44,424 nt of DNA from Sphingomonas sp. PAMC 26621 (GTDB taxonomy: Bacteria; Pseudomonadota; Alphaproteobacteria; Sphingomonadales; Sphingomonadaceae), in contig NZ_AIDW01000044.1 in assembly GCF_000251145.1 (NCBI RefSeq), positions 1 through 44,424 of the forward strand, written 5' to 3'. This document shows, in pieces, positions 35,548 to 44,093 of the stretch. The position numbers and the translations under genes were made by a program. Positions within the stretch are counted from its first letter, which is position 1; every line of letters starts with the position of its first letter. The notes under the pieces were generated by a model. The model searched no databases. It was given only the letters and a program-made list of their open reading frames with translations, and was not told the DNA's origin.

Positions 35548-36594
35548 ATGAGCAAGCTTGGACTGGCCGCGCTGGCCGCAGTGGTGACTATTGCGCCGGT
35601 CGCGGCGCGCAATCCGATCGTCCCAGGCTGGTATGCCGACCCTGAGATCCGGGTGTTCGGCGACAAGTACTGGATCTACCCGACTTATTCCGACGACGCG
35701 GGAAAGCCGGACGTTTCGCCGCTTTTCACTCCCGACCAGGCCAAGCTGCGACGGCAGCATACGGTGCGGCCGTCTTATCTCCAGCAGACCTTTTTCAACG
35801 CCTTTTCCTCGCCCGATCTGGTCCATTGGACCCGGCACAACCATGTGCTCGACGTCGCCAACGTAGCCTGGGCCGGCTATGCGGTGTGGGCGCCCTCGGC
35901 GATCGAGCACAAGGGCCGCTATTATCTGTTCTTCGGCGCGAACGACATTCAGAGCGACGCCGAACACGGCGGGATCGGCGTTGCCGTGGCGGACCGTCCG
36001 GGCGGCCCGTTCAAGGATGCGATCGGCAAGCCGCTGATCGGGGCGTTCCACAATCAGGCGCAGCCGATCGACCCGTTCGTCTATCGTGACGACGACGGTC
36101 AGGTGTATCTCTATTACGGCGGGTGGCGGCATTGCAACGTCGTCCGCCTGAGCGACGACCTGCGCAGCGTGCGGCCGTTCGCGAACGGCACGACGTACAA
36201 GGAAATCACCCCGCCGGGTTATGTCGAGGGATCGTTCGTCATCAAACGCCGCGGGGTCTATTATCTGATGTGGTCTGAAGGGGAATGGACCGGGTCGGAC
36301 TATAGCGTCGCCTATGCGATGGGGCCGAGCCCGACCGGACCGTTCAGGCCGATGGGCAAGATTCTCGCCGAGGACGCACGGATCGCGCGTGGGGCGGGCC
36401 ATCATTCGGTCGTCAACGTGCCGGGCACCGACGAATGGTACATCGTCTATCACCGCCGTCCGCTCGGCGACGCCAAAGGCGAACATCGCCAGATCGCGAT
36501 CGATCGGATGACCTTTGCTACCGACGGCACGATCGAGCCGGTCGTGCTGACCAATACAGGCGCGCCACCGCGTCCGATCGGCCGGCGGCAATGA
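35548..36594 (+). CDS. GH43-family glycosidase
   Basis: 348 residues from the ATG at 35548 (AAGGA upstream; two codons earlier a GTG). Signal peptide ending VAAR. Five-bladed propeller with catalytic base Asp31 (GWYADPEI), pKa modulator Asp175 (QPIDPFVYRDDDG) and acid Glu227 (YVEGSFVIKRRGVYYLMWS). Removes arabinose, xylose or related residues from glycans; specificity not assignable by eye. 64 bases before the GH92 gene, same strand; likely co-transcribed. Codon use is much richer in G+C than in the block to the left. Confidence 0.9.
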   Translation: MSKLGLAALAAVVTIAPVAARNPIVPGWYADPEIRVFGDKYWIYPTYSDDAGKPDVSPLFTPDQAKLRRQHTVRPSYLQQTFFNAFSSPDLVHWTRHNHVLDVANVAWAGYAVWAPSAIEHKGRYYLFFGANDIQSDAEHGGIGVAVADRPGGPFKDAIGKPLIGAFHNQAQPIDPFVYRDDDGQVYLYYGGWRHCNVVRLSDDLRSVRPFANGTTYKEITPPGYVEGSFVIKRRGVYYLMWSEGEWTGSDYSVAYAMGPSPTGPFRPMGKILAEDARIARGAGHHSVVNVPGTDEWYIVYHRRPLGDAKGEHRQIAIDRMTFATDGTIEPVVLTNTGAPPRPIGRRQ

Positions 36595-36658
36595 CCGGCC
36601 CGTCCGCATCGGCCACCTTGGCCGTTCAGCCCTATACGCATTCTCCGGAAGACCTGAC

Positions 36659-39025
36659 GTGAAGATCCGTTTCGCCGCATCCGCCGGCCGCAGCCTCGCG
36701 TTGCTCGCCGTCACCAGTCTCGGCCTGCCCGCGCCGCTGCTTGTCGCACCCGCGATGGCGCAGCAGCGCGGGGAGGCCGCGGAATCGCTGGCCGATCTGG
36801 TCAATCCGCTGATGGGGACCGATTCCACCTACGAACTGTCCTATGGCAATACCTATCCGGCGGTCGCGGTGCCGTGGGGGATGAACTTCTGGACCCCGGT
36901 GACCGGCAAGCCCGGCAGCGGCTGGGCTTATATGTACCATGATCTCAAGATCAACGGGCTCAAGCAGACGCACCAGCCGAGCCCGTGGATGAACGATTAC
37001 GCGGCTTTCTCGCTGTTCGCGGAAACCGGCCCGCTCAAGATCAAGGAAGACGAGCGCGCGAGCTGGTACAGCCACAAGGCGGAGACGAGCCACCCCTATA
37101 ACTACAAGGTCTATCTCGCCGATTATAACGTCACCGCCGAGGTGACGCCGACCAACCGCGCCGCGCAATTCCGCTTCACCTTCCCCAAGAGCGACGACGC
37201 GCACATCCTGCTCGACGGGCTGGCGGGCGGGTCGATGGTCAAGATCGACGCGGCCAACCGGCGGATCACCGGCTATGTCCGCAACAATCACGGCGGCGTG
37301 CCCGACAATTTCCACAATTACTTTGTCGCGCAGTTCGACCACGACTTCAGCGTCAGCCGCACCTGGGACGATAATTGGCAGATCGGCGCGGACACCACGC
37401 GCGAGGGTGGTCATGTCGGTGCGGTCGTCAGCTTCAGGACCCGCGACGGGGAGCAGGTCGGCGTCAAGGTTGCCTCGTCCTTCATCAGCGCGGAGCAGGC
37501 GCAGCGCAATCTCGACAGCGAGATCGGCAGCGACAGCTTTGCGACGACCGAGGCCAAGGCAAAAGCCGCGTGGGAGAAGGAACTCGGGATCATTCGCGTG
37601 AGCGACCCTAGTCTCGACAATAAGCGCACCTTCTATTCGGCGATGTACCGGATGCTGCTGTTCCCGCGGCAGTTCCACGAGATCGATGCACGCGGGACGA
37701 TGGTCCATTACAGCCCGTATGACGGCAAGGTCCATGACGGGCCGATGTATACCGACAACGGATTCTGGGACACATGGCGGGCGGTCTTCCCCTATTTCGC
37801 GCTCGTCCGCCCGGAGCTCGACGGCCAGATCATGCAGGGGCTGGCGAACGCCTATAAGGAAGGCGGCTGGCTTCCCGAATGGATGAGCCCGGGCCAGCGC
37901 AACGTGATGATCGGGTCCAACTCCGCCAACATCATCGCCGATGCTTATCTCGAAGGCGTGCGCGGGTTCGACATCGAGACGCTGTACGAGGCGATGGTCA
38001 AGAACGCGACCACCTCGGAAGGGCGACCGAAGGACAAGAAGGGCAATGTCGTCACCGCAGTCGGCCGCGAGGGCGTCGAATGGTACAACAAGCTTGGCTA
38101 TGTGCCCTATGACGTAGGCATCAACGAGAGCGCGGCGCGCACACTCGAATATGCGACCGCCGACTTCTCGCTCTCGCGCCTCGCCGCCGCGCTCGGCAAG
38201 ACCGAGGATGCCAGAAAATACGCCGCGCAGGCGCAGAATTATCGCAAGCTCTACGACGCGCAATCCGGCTGGATGCGCGGTCGCAACAAGGACGGCAGCT
38301 GGATGCAGCCGTTCAACCCCTACGCCTGGGGCGATGCCTTCACCGAAGGGAATGCGCTGCACTACAGCTTCTCTGCGATGCAGGACGTGCAAGGGTTGAT
38401 CGACCTGCAGGGCGGCGATCGCGCGTTCACCGACAAGCTCGATTCGATCTTCACGCTGCCGCCGGTGTTCGACGACAGCTATTACGGATCGGTCATCCAT
38501 GAGACACGCGAGATGCAGATCGCCAACATGGGCCAATATGCGCACGGCAATCAGCCGATTCAGCACATGACCTATCTGTATGACTGGGCCGGTCAGCCGT
38601 GGAAGACGCAAGGCCATGTCCGCGACGTGATGTCGAAGCTCTATTCGGCGACGCCCGACGGCTATCCCGGCGACGAGGACAATGGCCAGACTTCGGCCTG
38701 GTATGTCTTCTCCGCGATGGGGTTTTATCCGGTAACGCCGACGGTCGGCCAATATGCGATCGGCAGCCCGCTGTTGCGCTCGGTCCGCATGACCATGCCG
38801 GGCGGCAAGGTGCTGACGATCGAGGCGCTCAACAACGGGCCGAAGAAAGTCTACATTCAGTCGGTGACGTTGAACGGCAAGCCATACGAAAAGCCGTGGC
38901 TGTCGCGCGAGGCGCTGCAAGAAGGCGGGACGTTGCGATTTGTCATGGGGCCGACCCCCAACACCCGCTGGGGCAGCGCCAAGAGGGATGCGCCTTTCTC
39001 GATGAGTGCGCCGACTGCCGGGTGA
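36659..39025 (+). CDS. GH92-family alpha-mannosidase
   Basis: 788 residues from a GTG at 36659; signal peptide ending APAMAQQ. N-terminal beta-sandwich (DLVNPLMGTDSTYELSYGNT, YPAVAVPWGMNFWTP) and the (alpha/alpha)6 catalytic barrel with the family markers NGFWDTWRAVFPYFAL, EWMSPGQRNVMIGSNSANII and PGDEDNGQTSAWYVFSAMGF (acid Glu and base Asp in the last block). A calcium-dependent exo-alpha-mannosidase, typically on alpha-1,2-mannose of high-mannose glycans. Usual length for the family. Confidence 0.96.
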   Translation: MKIRFAASAGRSLALLAVTSLGLPAPLLVAPAMAQQRGEAAESLADLVNPLMGTDSTYELSYGNTYPAVAVPWGMNFWTPVTGKPGSGWAYMYHDLKINGLKQTHQPSPWMNDYAAFSLFAETGPLKIKEDERASWYSHKAETSHPYNYKVYLADYNVTAEVTPTNRAAQFRFTFPKSDDAHILLDGLAGGSMVKIDAANRRITGYVRNNHGGVPDNFHNYFVAQFDHDFSVSRTWDDNWQIGADTTREGGHVGAVVSFRTRDGEQVGVKVASSFISAEQAQRNLDSEIGSDSFATTEAKAKAAWEKELGIIRVSDPSLDNKRTFYSAMYRMLLFPRQFHEIDARGTMVHYSPYDGKVHDGPMYTDNGFWDTWRAVFPYFALVRPELDGQIMQGLANAYKEGGWLPEWMSPGQRNVMIGSNSANIIADAYLEGVRGFDIETLYEAMVKNATTSEGRPKDKKGNVVTAVGREGVEWYNKLGYVPYDVGINESAARTLEYATADFSLSRLAAALGKTEDARKYAAQAQNYRKLYDAQSGWMRGRNKDGSWMQPFNPYAWGDAFTEGNALHYSFSAMQDVQGLIDLQGGDRAFTDKLDSIFTLPPVFDDSYYGSVIHETREMQIANMGQYAHGNQPIQHMTYLYDWAGQPWKTQGHVRDVMSKLYSATPDGYPGDEDNGQTSAWYVFSAMGFYPVTPTVGQYAIGSPLLRSVRMTMPGGKVLTIEALNNGPKKVYIQSVTLNGKPYEKPWLSREALQEGGTLRFVMGPTPNTRWGSAKRDAPFSMSAPTAG

Positions 39026-39050
39026 CCTGCTGATTAATTGGGAGACGAAT

Positions 39051-39126
39051 ATGAATCGTCGGGGCATCATCGCTCACGGTCGCAGCAGCGGTCCCAGGTT
39101 ACGCGAAGACTCCGCAGATGGAGTGA
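39051..39126 (+). pseudogene. Truncated signal-peptide gene following GH92
   Basis: GGGAG then ATG at 39051 (MNRRGIIA) and, after a one-base shift, VAAAVPGYAKTPQME followed by TGA at 39124. It looks like the first ~25 residues of another exported enzyme, cut off; the GH92 operon probably continued here. Confidence 0.4.
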
Positions 39127-39284
39127 TATTTTGTAAGTTAGCTTGCCCCCGTCTTGCCTGCATATTTATGTGCCGATTTGTTGTGCGGTACTGGCTTGTG
39201 ATTCTTGAACGCATTGCTCGACGATCTGTGCCCCTCGCTTACCTTTGTTCGCAACCCAATCGTCGCTTTGGCACAGTCAACGGC
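39127..39284. other. Short intergenic stretch
   Basis: AT-richer sequence between the operon break and the convergent DUF1003 gene; no gene or clear terminator seen. Confidence 0.3.
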
Positions 39285-39848
39285 TCAGGTCGTTCCTTTG
39301 GGTAGCTTCGCCCCCTCGATTTTTCCTAAGTTCTGAAATGAGTCTGAAATCTGACCCATTTCATCGGCTTCGCGATCAACCCGCGATTCAAGAAGCGGGT
39401 TATCGCGACGCTGCTCTTCAAGTAGCGCAATAATTTTGGTATTTTTACGTTCGCTAAGCATCGCGATTTCAAGGGTCAATTGGGCGCGCTTTTCGGCCAA
39501 GGCTTCAGCATGTCGCTGAGTGGTCAAGATCAAAAGCGCGACCACGAGAGCGCCAATGGTTGCAAAAAACTCGAGGTTCGGAAACGGAAATTGCTCGAAT
39601 GAGATAAGGCCGGCACGGCGTGCACTGTAATTCCCGATGATCCAGGCGATGACCAGCATGATGATGAAGGTGACGGAGCTCGGCTTGCCAAGCGCTGCAG
39701 TGACACGATTGGCGATACGTTGCATATTCGACGCCTGACGGTCATGCTCGACCTGCAACTCTATGAGTCGTTGGACTGTTTCCTCGACATGACCGCTTAC
39801 GGGACTGTTGTGGATCTCACCTACCAGCTGGTCGGGGTACAGGGACAT
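39285..39848 (-). CDS. DUF1003 inner-membrane protein
   Basis: 187 residues. Cytoplasmic N-terminus (VEETVQRLIELQVEHDRQAS, RIANRVTAALGKPSS), two transmembrane helices (VTFIIMLVIAWIIGNYSA and FATIGALVVALLILTTQ) joined by the DUF1003 loop FPFPNLEFF, then a coiled coil (AEALAEKRAQLTLEIAMLSE...). Function unknown; the family is widespread. No good Shine-Dalgarno at this ATG. Lies downstream of the stress cluster on the same strand. Confidence 0.9.
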   Translation of the reverse strand: MSLYPDQLVGEIHNSPVSGHVEETVQRLIELQVEHDRQASNMQRIANRVTAALGKPSSVTFIIMLVIAWIIGNYSARRAGLISFEQFPFPNLEFFATIGALVVALLILTTQRHAEALAEKRAQLTLEIAMLSERKNTKIIALLEEQRRDNPLLESRVDREADEMGQISDSFQNLGKIEGAKLPKGTT

Positions 39849-39919
39849 GACTTAGTTTTCAAAGATCGCTGGGGTGCCAAGCTTGACCGTCAGCAACAAC
39901 TTTACTGCATTCCAATTTG

Positions 39920-40168
39920 TCATCCATCCAACGGCAGGGATGGCAAGAGCGCCGTCGCGCTTCGACCGCGCGATCTATCATGATGGTCAGGGGCATGCCC
40001 GATGGAAATTTGATTACCTTGCTTGATACAGGCGCGTAGTCGTCGCGCGGGCCATGGAAGTGGGTGCGGGAAGGGGGACTGGCCGGGCTTTGCGACCCAT
40101 GCCGTCCATATCGTTAGAAAAAGTACGGTCACGCTTGGAAGGAGGAGTCCCGGCTTAACACGGTTCAC
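39920..40168 (-). CDS. Small membrane protein
   Basis: 82 residues with a GTG start at 40168 and AGGAGG six bases ahead, which is the best ribosome binding site nearby. Begins MNRVKPGLLLPSVTVLFLTI then WTAWVAK: one transmembrane helix. The C-terminal half is Pro/Arg/His-rich with no recognised domain and may be off-frame, as in neighbouring genes. Confidence 0.5.
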   Translation of the reverse strand: MNRVKPGLLLPSVTVLFLTIWTAWVAKPGQSPFPHPLPWPARRLRACIKQGNQISIGHAPDHHDRSRGRSATALLPSLPLDG

Positions 40169-40203
40169 GGCGTCCTCCTGCCGTGCTGAGCCTCAGAAAA
40201 GCA

Positions 40204-40223
40204 AGGCCGGCGGGTGCCGGCCT
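40204..40223 (-). terminator. Hairpin after the DUF3618 gene
   Basis: AGGCCGGC / GCCGGCCT with loop of four bases. On the minus strand it is followed by TTGCTTTT, so a fair terminator for the stress cluster. Confidence 0.55.
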
Positions 40224-40231
40224 CGTTTTGA

Positions 40232-41210
40232 TCAATTGGTCCCGCCTACAGGAACATCGCTTTCGCCGCTTGGAAAATGCTTCTGTGCGCTTTGCTTTCC
40301 GGCATCGACCGTCTCGGACGCGACCTGCTTAACAGAGTCGACCAGCGACCCGCTCTTTAGATCAGCAACCACGTCGCCGATCGGCTTATCCGTCGTCAGT
40401 CCATGCGCCTGAGCACTGTCTTTGACCGCGCCGAGCGCCTCGTTAGCTACAGGCCACCACGATCCACCACGTCCTGCGCGAGATGCGTCCTGCGGAGCGC
40501 AACCGATCAGCCGTCCCCCAGCGCATGCTGTTCCTCGTCGCTGGTTGGGATCAACGAGCCGGCACGATGCCGAGATGGCGCGACGCGCCAGGCGAAGGGA
40601 TTCGGTACCGAGGCAGCGCCTCACGCGTCGATTGTGCCATATTGCCTACTCCTTGTGAACCGCTCACCGCCGCGCTGCGCGCGGTCACCAAGATTCCGGC
40701 GGCGTCGCTCATGTGCCGTCAGATCATGCGTGGTCTCGCGAACGCTTTGCGTTGCGGAGCCATCGCCCTTGATCTTCTCCATAGCTTTGCGCCGTGTCGG
40801 AAGTTCGCGTGCCACTCCAAGCACCTTGCCTCGCGCCTCATCCAGACGCGAAGCATGCCATCGGATGTTCGTGTTTCCACGTACCACCTCCGCCTCAGCG
40901 TCCGAAGACGGACAATATAGTCTGGTTCGGGTGCGGGTCGCGCCGGTCGCGCGAGCAAGCGGCTTGCTGCTCGATGCCATCAGCCAGCATACCGACCCGG
41001 CCAGCGCAGCGGGCAAAGGATTGGTCTTGAGCTTCGCGACTAACCCGTGGTAAAGTCGGCGCCATCGCCGCCTTGGAAATAGGCGAAGGCATCGTTCAGC
41101 ATCTGCTTGGGGGTCAGGTGTTCCTGAAGCTCGTCGAGCCTATGGTCCATGCGCGCACGCGTCCTCGCCAGGTCTTGCTCGATTGCCGCAGTTTCGGTCA
41201 TTTCAACCAT
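40232..41210 (-). pseudogene. DUF3618 envelope-stress protein broken by many shifts
   Basis: AAGGAG lies before the ATG at 41210. The first 56 codons read ETAAIEQDLARTRARMDHRL, DELQEHLTPKQMLNDAFAYF, the DUF3618 start, then hit TAG at 41040-41042. The rest is found in changing frames: GLVAKLKTNPLPAALAG, SRLDEARGKVLGVARE, NLGDRAQRGGE, MAQSTREAL, LIPTSDEEQHALG, and a long clean end VANEALGAVKDSAQAHGLTT ... HFPSGESDVPVGGTN. Together they make one ~326-residue protein: membrane helix plus long amphipathic tail. Confidence 0.65.
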
Positions 41211-41602
41211 TACAAATGCTCCTTCATGATCCGCGCATCTTTGCTGAGGTTAGCAGCAGTGCGGTCTGGCGTGATGTTCTTGATGGATAGCTTGGCAAGA
41301 CCGCCACGGACGATCAGCCCGCCGATGAGCACATAAGGCGCCAACGATCAGCAACGACGCCCAGGTCGGGATCCACCTGGCGAGGATCGCGGCACCGCCT
41401 TCGAGCAGCACAACCAGCCCTGCAAACGCGACCAGCGCGCCGCCAACCAGCGAAATGGCACCAGCAATTAGCCCTTGGAGCTTTTCGTCGAACTCGGCGC
41501 GGGCCAACTTCAACTCGCCCTTAACGAGGTCCTGTACGTCGCCGGCAAGCCCCCTGCGATCTCCCCCAGACTATGCGTCGTATGCGGTTCAACCCTGTCC
41601 AT
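41210..41602 (-). pseudogene. Holin-X/YqjE-like phage-holin family membrane protein, two shifts
   Basis: CGGAGG precedes the ATG at 41602. Parts in order: HSLGEIAGGL, (shift near 41545) KLARAEFDEKLQGLIAGAIS, LVGGALVAFAGLVVLLEGGA, ARWIPTWASLLIVGA, (shift near 41330) VLIGGLIVRGGLAKLSIKNI then TPDRTAANLSKDARIMKEHL. The two shifts compensate, so start and stop share a frame. Stop overlaps the DUF3618 start (TAATG). Members regulate or scaffold the cell envelope; function not defined. Confidence 0.65.
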
Positions 41603-42081
41603 GACCAACCTCCGGGAGCGTCGGCAGATCGTTGCGCGAGATATCGGCAGCGACGATCTTGCCGAAGCGCGCAAGCGCGAACCCGGCTGCGAACGACGCA
41701 CCATGAAACGCCGGCTGCTGCCGGGCAAAGTCCGCACCTGTCCGAACAGGCGGTACATCATTTGCGAAGCGATTTGCAGCGTCGAAGCTCGGCGCTCCGC
41801 GCTCGAAGCGCTCGCGATCCAGTCCTGCGCCATTGAATGCTGACCTGATTTGTGGACGCATCGGCGAGCCCGTCGATCTGGTCGGCAAGACCGCCTTTTG
41901 GCTTCGACTGCCTGTAGCTTTATCCTTCACCTGTCCCTAACGACGACGCTTTGTCGGCCGCCTGTCCGGCCACTGCTTTCGCCTGGTCGGCGACCGCCGC
42001 AGTAGTTGGAGACCCGCCGGACATTGAGCTCTGCGGGGTAAGAGTGGGGGAGCCCGCCGGACGATCGATAGGATCTTGCAT
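41589..42081 (-). pseudogene. DUF883-like / nutrient-deprivation-type protein, several shifts
   Basis: TTCAGGAG just before a triple ATG (42087, 42084, 42081). N-terminus MQDPIDRPAGSPTLTPQSSM, ADQAKAVAGQAADKASSLG; later pieces in other frames: KDKATG, GGLADQIDGLADAS, QDWIAS, and the clean end GASFAAGFALARFGKIVAAD, a C-terminal membrane anchor. Net length is not a multiple of three. A small amphipathic-helix protein anchored in the inner membrane. Confidence 0.55.
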
Positions 42082-42119
42082 CATCATCTCCTGAAATAGC
42101 TGGTCAGCCTCGTCGGCTG

Positions 42120-42488
42120 TTAATTGCCGCGGACTTCGTCCGCTTGGTTGTCGAGAGCTTTACCGGTTGTTTTGGCTTGCGCACGGACCTCGGCGGCCTG
42201 ACGCTCCAGCGCATCCGCCTGGCTGTCGCCGGACGCCCGCACGGTCTTGGCCTGATCCTTTAGGGCGTCAGCGCGGGCATCGATTACGCGCATTTGTGCA
42301 TGGTCCGCCCGATCCGCAAGCCTGCCGAGCCGCTGCTGCGGCCCTTCTCGGAACAGTCCTGGCTTTTCGCCCGCTGCTTGATCTGCCTGTTTGCCAGACT
42401 TCTCATGGGGCCCGTCACAACCGGTAAGGACGGCGAACCCAAACACGGCTACAAGTGCCGCATAACTGTGCACGGCTCGCCTGATCAT
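42120..42488 (-). CDS. Small lipoprotein with coiled-coil body
   Basis: 122 residues from the ATG at 42488 (MIRRAVHSYAALVAVFGFAV). Lipobox LTGC. The mature part is helical, rich in Ala/Gln/Asp/Arg, with heptad-like repeats (ADALKDQAKTVRASGDSQAD, ALERQAAEVRAQAKTTGKAL). Similar small lipoproteins with ADA/DQA repeats accompany stress-response operons in sphingomonads (from memory). Function unknown. Confidence 0.75.
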   Translation of the reverse strand: MIRRAVHSYAALVAVFGFAVLTGCDGPHEKSGKQADQAAGEKPGLFREGPQQRLGRLADRADHAQMRVIDARADALKDQAKTVRASGDSQADALERQAAEVRAQAKTTGKALDNQADEVRGN

Positions 42489-42528
42489 CTCGAGATGTTC
42501 GCTTCGCATCGCCTATGCTCGATATGAA

Positions 42529-42560
42529 AGAGCCCGCGCGGTGCCAACCGCGCAGGCTCT
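42529..42560 (-). terminator. Strong hairpin after the DUF2382 gene
   Basis: 13-base arms 42529-42541 and 42548-42560 (AGAGCCCGCGCGG against CCGCGCAGGCTCT, one mismatch), six-base loop; on the minus strand only TTT follows. Likely terminator or transcript-stabilising stem. Confidence 0.65.
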
Positions 42561-42567
42561 GATTGCG

Positions 42568-43410
42568 TTAAATACGCTTGTTGGTGCTACCCAGCTTATC
42601 GGCGTCGCTATCGATCTCGACGTCGGTGCGGCGCACTGTATCATCGATCTCTTCAACATGCTCTTCAGCGGTCTTCGAGACGACGACCTCCTCTACAACG
42701 CGCGCAGTCTTACCGACCACTGCCTCTTCGCCGGTCGCAGTCATGTCAATCGTGCGCTCACGGAACGCGTCGCCCTCGGCTGCCGAAAGGGGCTTATCAA
42801 CAGCACGACGCTCGACATGCACCTGCTCGTTGCGCAGACGGATCTGCTCATGAACGGGCGTTTCAGTGACATAGGAGCGCACGCGCACGCCGCCACGGTC
42901 TACGTCGCGCTTGCCGACAACGAGCTGCTCTTCAACAATCGGAACAACTTCCTCACGCTCCCCGTCGAGGTCGTGAGTACGGTTCGTATCGTGCGCGGTG
43001 GTGCCACCAAGAGCACCCAAACCCGCTGCCCCTGCACCCGCTGCCGGATGATCCCAGCCGGACGAACGCCACTCGCTCGAGCGGTCGTCGATATCGACGC
43101 TATTGGCATCTTCCAGAACCTTGACGGCCTCATCAACGTGCGCGTCTTCGACGTCAGCAGTCAGCAGCACACCACCCCGGCGAACGCCTTCCTCATAAGT
43201 GTGGCGGTCCTCATCGGGAAGGAACGCGTGCTTGATCGAATCCCACATTCCGCGGTCCTGATGGGTCGAATAACCAGTCGCGTTATAGCCCGCGCTGGTC
43301 TTGTCATGGATGTGGATGTGATCGACGTCGACCCGTGCAGCCTTCAGCCGCTCCTTAGCGGCTTCGGCATCGGCGCGATTGTCGAACAGGGCAGTGATGG
43401 TGCTGGACAT
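42568..43410 (-). CDS. DUF2382 (YsnF/AvaK) stress protein with YflT-like N-terminus
   Basis: 280 residues; CAGGAG before the ATG. N-terminal general-stress-protein-17M/YflT module (TITALFDNRADAEAAKERLK, VLLTADVEDAHVDEAVKVLE), a Gly/Ala linker, then the DUF2382 domain: REEVVPIVEEQLVVGKRDVD, RVRSYVTETPVHEQIRLRNE, RRAVDKPLSAAEGDAFRERT, ARVVEEVVVSKTAEEHVEEI. Highly charged; the family is a general-stress marker, function undefined. Confidence 0.92.
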   Translation of the reverse strand: MSSTITALFDNRADAEAAKERLKAARVDVDHIHIHDKTSAGYNATGYSTHQDRGMWDSIKHAFLPDEDRHTYEEGVRRGGVLLTADVEDAHVDEAVKVLEDANSVDIDDRSSEWRSSGWDHPAAGAGAAGLGALGGTTAHDTNRTHDLDGEREEVVPIVEEQLVVGKRDVDRGGVRVRSYVTETPVHEQIRLRNEQVHVERRAVDKPLSAAEGDAFRERTIDMTATGEEAVVGKTARVVEEVVVSKTAEEHVEEIDDTVRRTDVEIDSDADKLGSTNKRI

Positions 43411-43449
43411 GATATTCTCCTGAATAAACGTTGGATAGAAAAGGGTTGC

Positions 43450-44076
43450 TTATCTCGCCGTTACGACGAGTTCGGTACGGCGGTTCTCGAAACGCCCCCC
43501 TGCCGTCGTATTGGTGTCGACGGGGTCGGTTGCACCGCCCGAGACGGTCTCGATCCCCCCGGCATCGATGCCCTTGGCCACAAGCGCCGCCTTAACGCTC
43601 TCAGCGCGAGCCTTGCCGAGCGCCATGTTAGTCGCATCGCTGCCGCGCGAGTCCGCATAGCCGGCGATCCGGACATGAGAGGTTGGATACTGCCTCAAAG
43701 CCATTGCGACTTGATCGACCTCTGCCGCGTCAGCCGCACGAATGTCGCTCTTGGCTGTGTCGAAGTTTAGCTTCTCAAACGTGAAAGTACGTGGCGTCGC
43801 TTCCGTGCCGCCCAGATACGCACCAAGACCAGACGTACCGACCAATGCTGCCGATTTCGGCGCATTAGGAGTCTGCGCTATCACTTTGCTCGGGGCTGGA
43901 GCCGGCACGACGGCGACTGTGTCCTCTTTGTGGCAGCGGCTTAAACCGAGGATAAGGGCGAGCAGCCCCAACGCCAGCGCCAACCACGCGAGCGCTTTTA
44001 CCCAGCCTGGCTGAACGTTCCTTTCGATATGCACGTGGCTTGGCGCGCCGGGTTTATGGTCGTTCGGTCCTGGCAT
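43450..44076 (-). CDS. OmpA-family peptidoglycan-binding protein
   Basis: 208 residues from the ATG at 44076, with AGGAGGG six to ten bases upstream. One transmembrane helix (VKALAWLALALGLLALILGL) followed by Cys, then a linker, then the OmpA C-terminal domain: TFEKLNFDTAKSDIRAADAA, VRIAGYADSRGSDATNMALG, KARAESVKAALVAKGID, GGRFENRRTELVV with the conserved Asp and Arg for diaminopimelate binding. Anchors inner membrane to the cell wall. Confidence 0.93.
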   Translation of the reverse strand: MPGPNDHKPGAPSHVHIERNVQPGWVKALAWLALALGLLALILGLSRCHKEDTVAVVPAPAPSKVIAQTPNAPKSAALVGTSGLGAYLGGTEATPRTFTFEKLNFDTAKSDIRAADAAEVDQVAMALRQYPTSHVRIAGYADSRGSDATNMALGKARAESVKAALVAKGIDAGGIETVSGGATDPVDTNTTAGGRFENRRTELVVTAR

Positions 44077-44093
44077 TAACAATCCCTCCTATT

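Noticed and set aside
35302..36828. 508-codon minus-strand open frame opposite GH43
   Set aside because: Same reason; no family resemblance and no start signal, while GH43 catalytic residues are intact on the plus strand.
36632..39070. 812-codon open frame on the minus strand opposite GH92
   Set aside because: Arg/His/Asp-rich translation without domains, lying exactly antisense to a well-supported GH92 gene in high-G+C DNA; a codon-bias shadow.
41210..41602. Prophage remnant suggested by a 'holin' family name
   Set aside because: The family is a general envelope protein in sphingomonads; no other phage genes are nearby.
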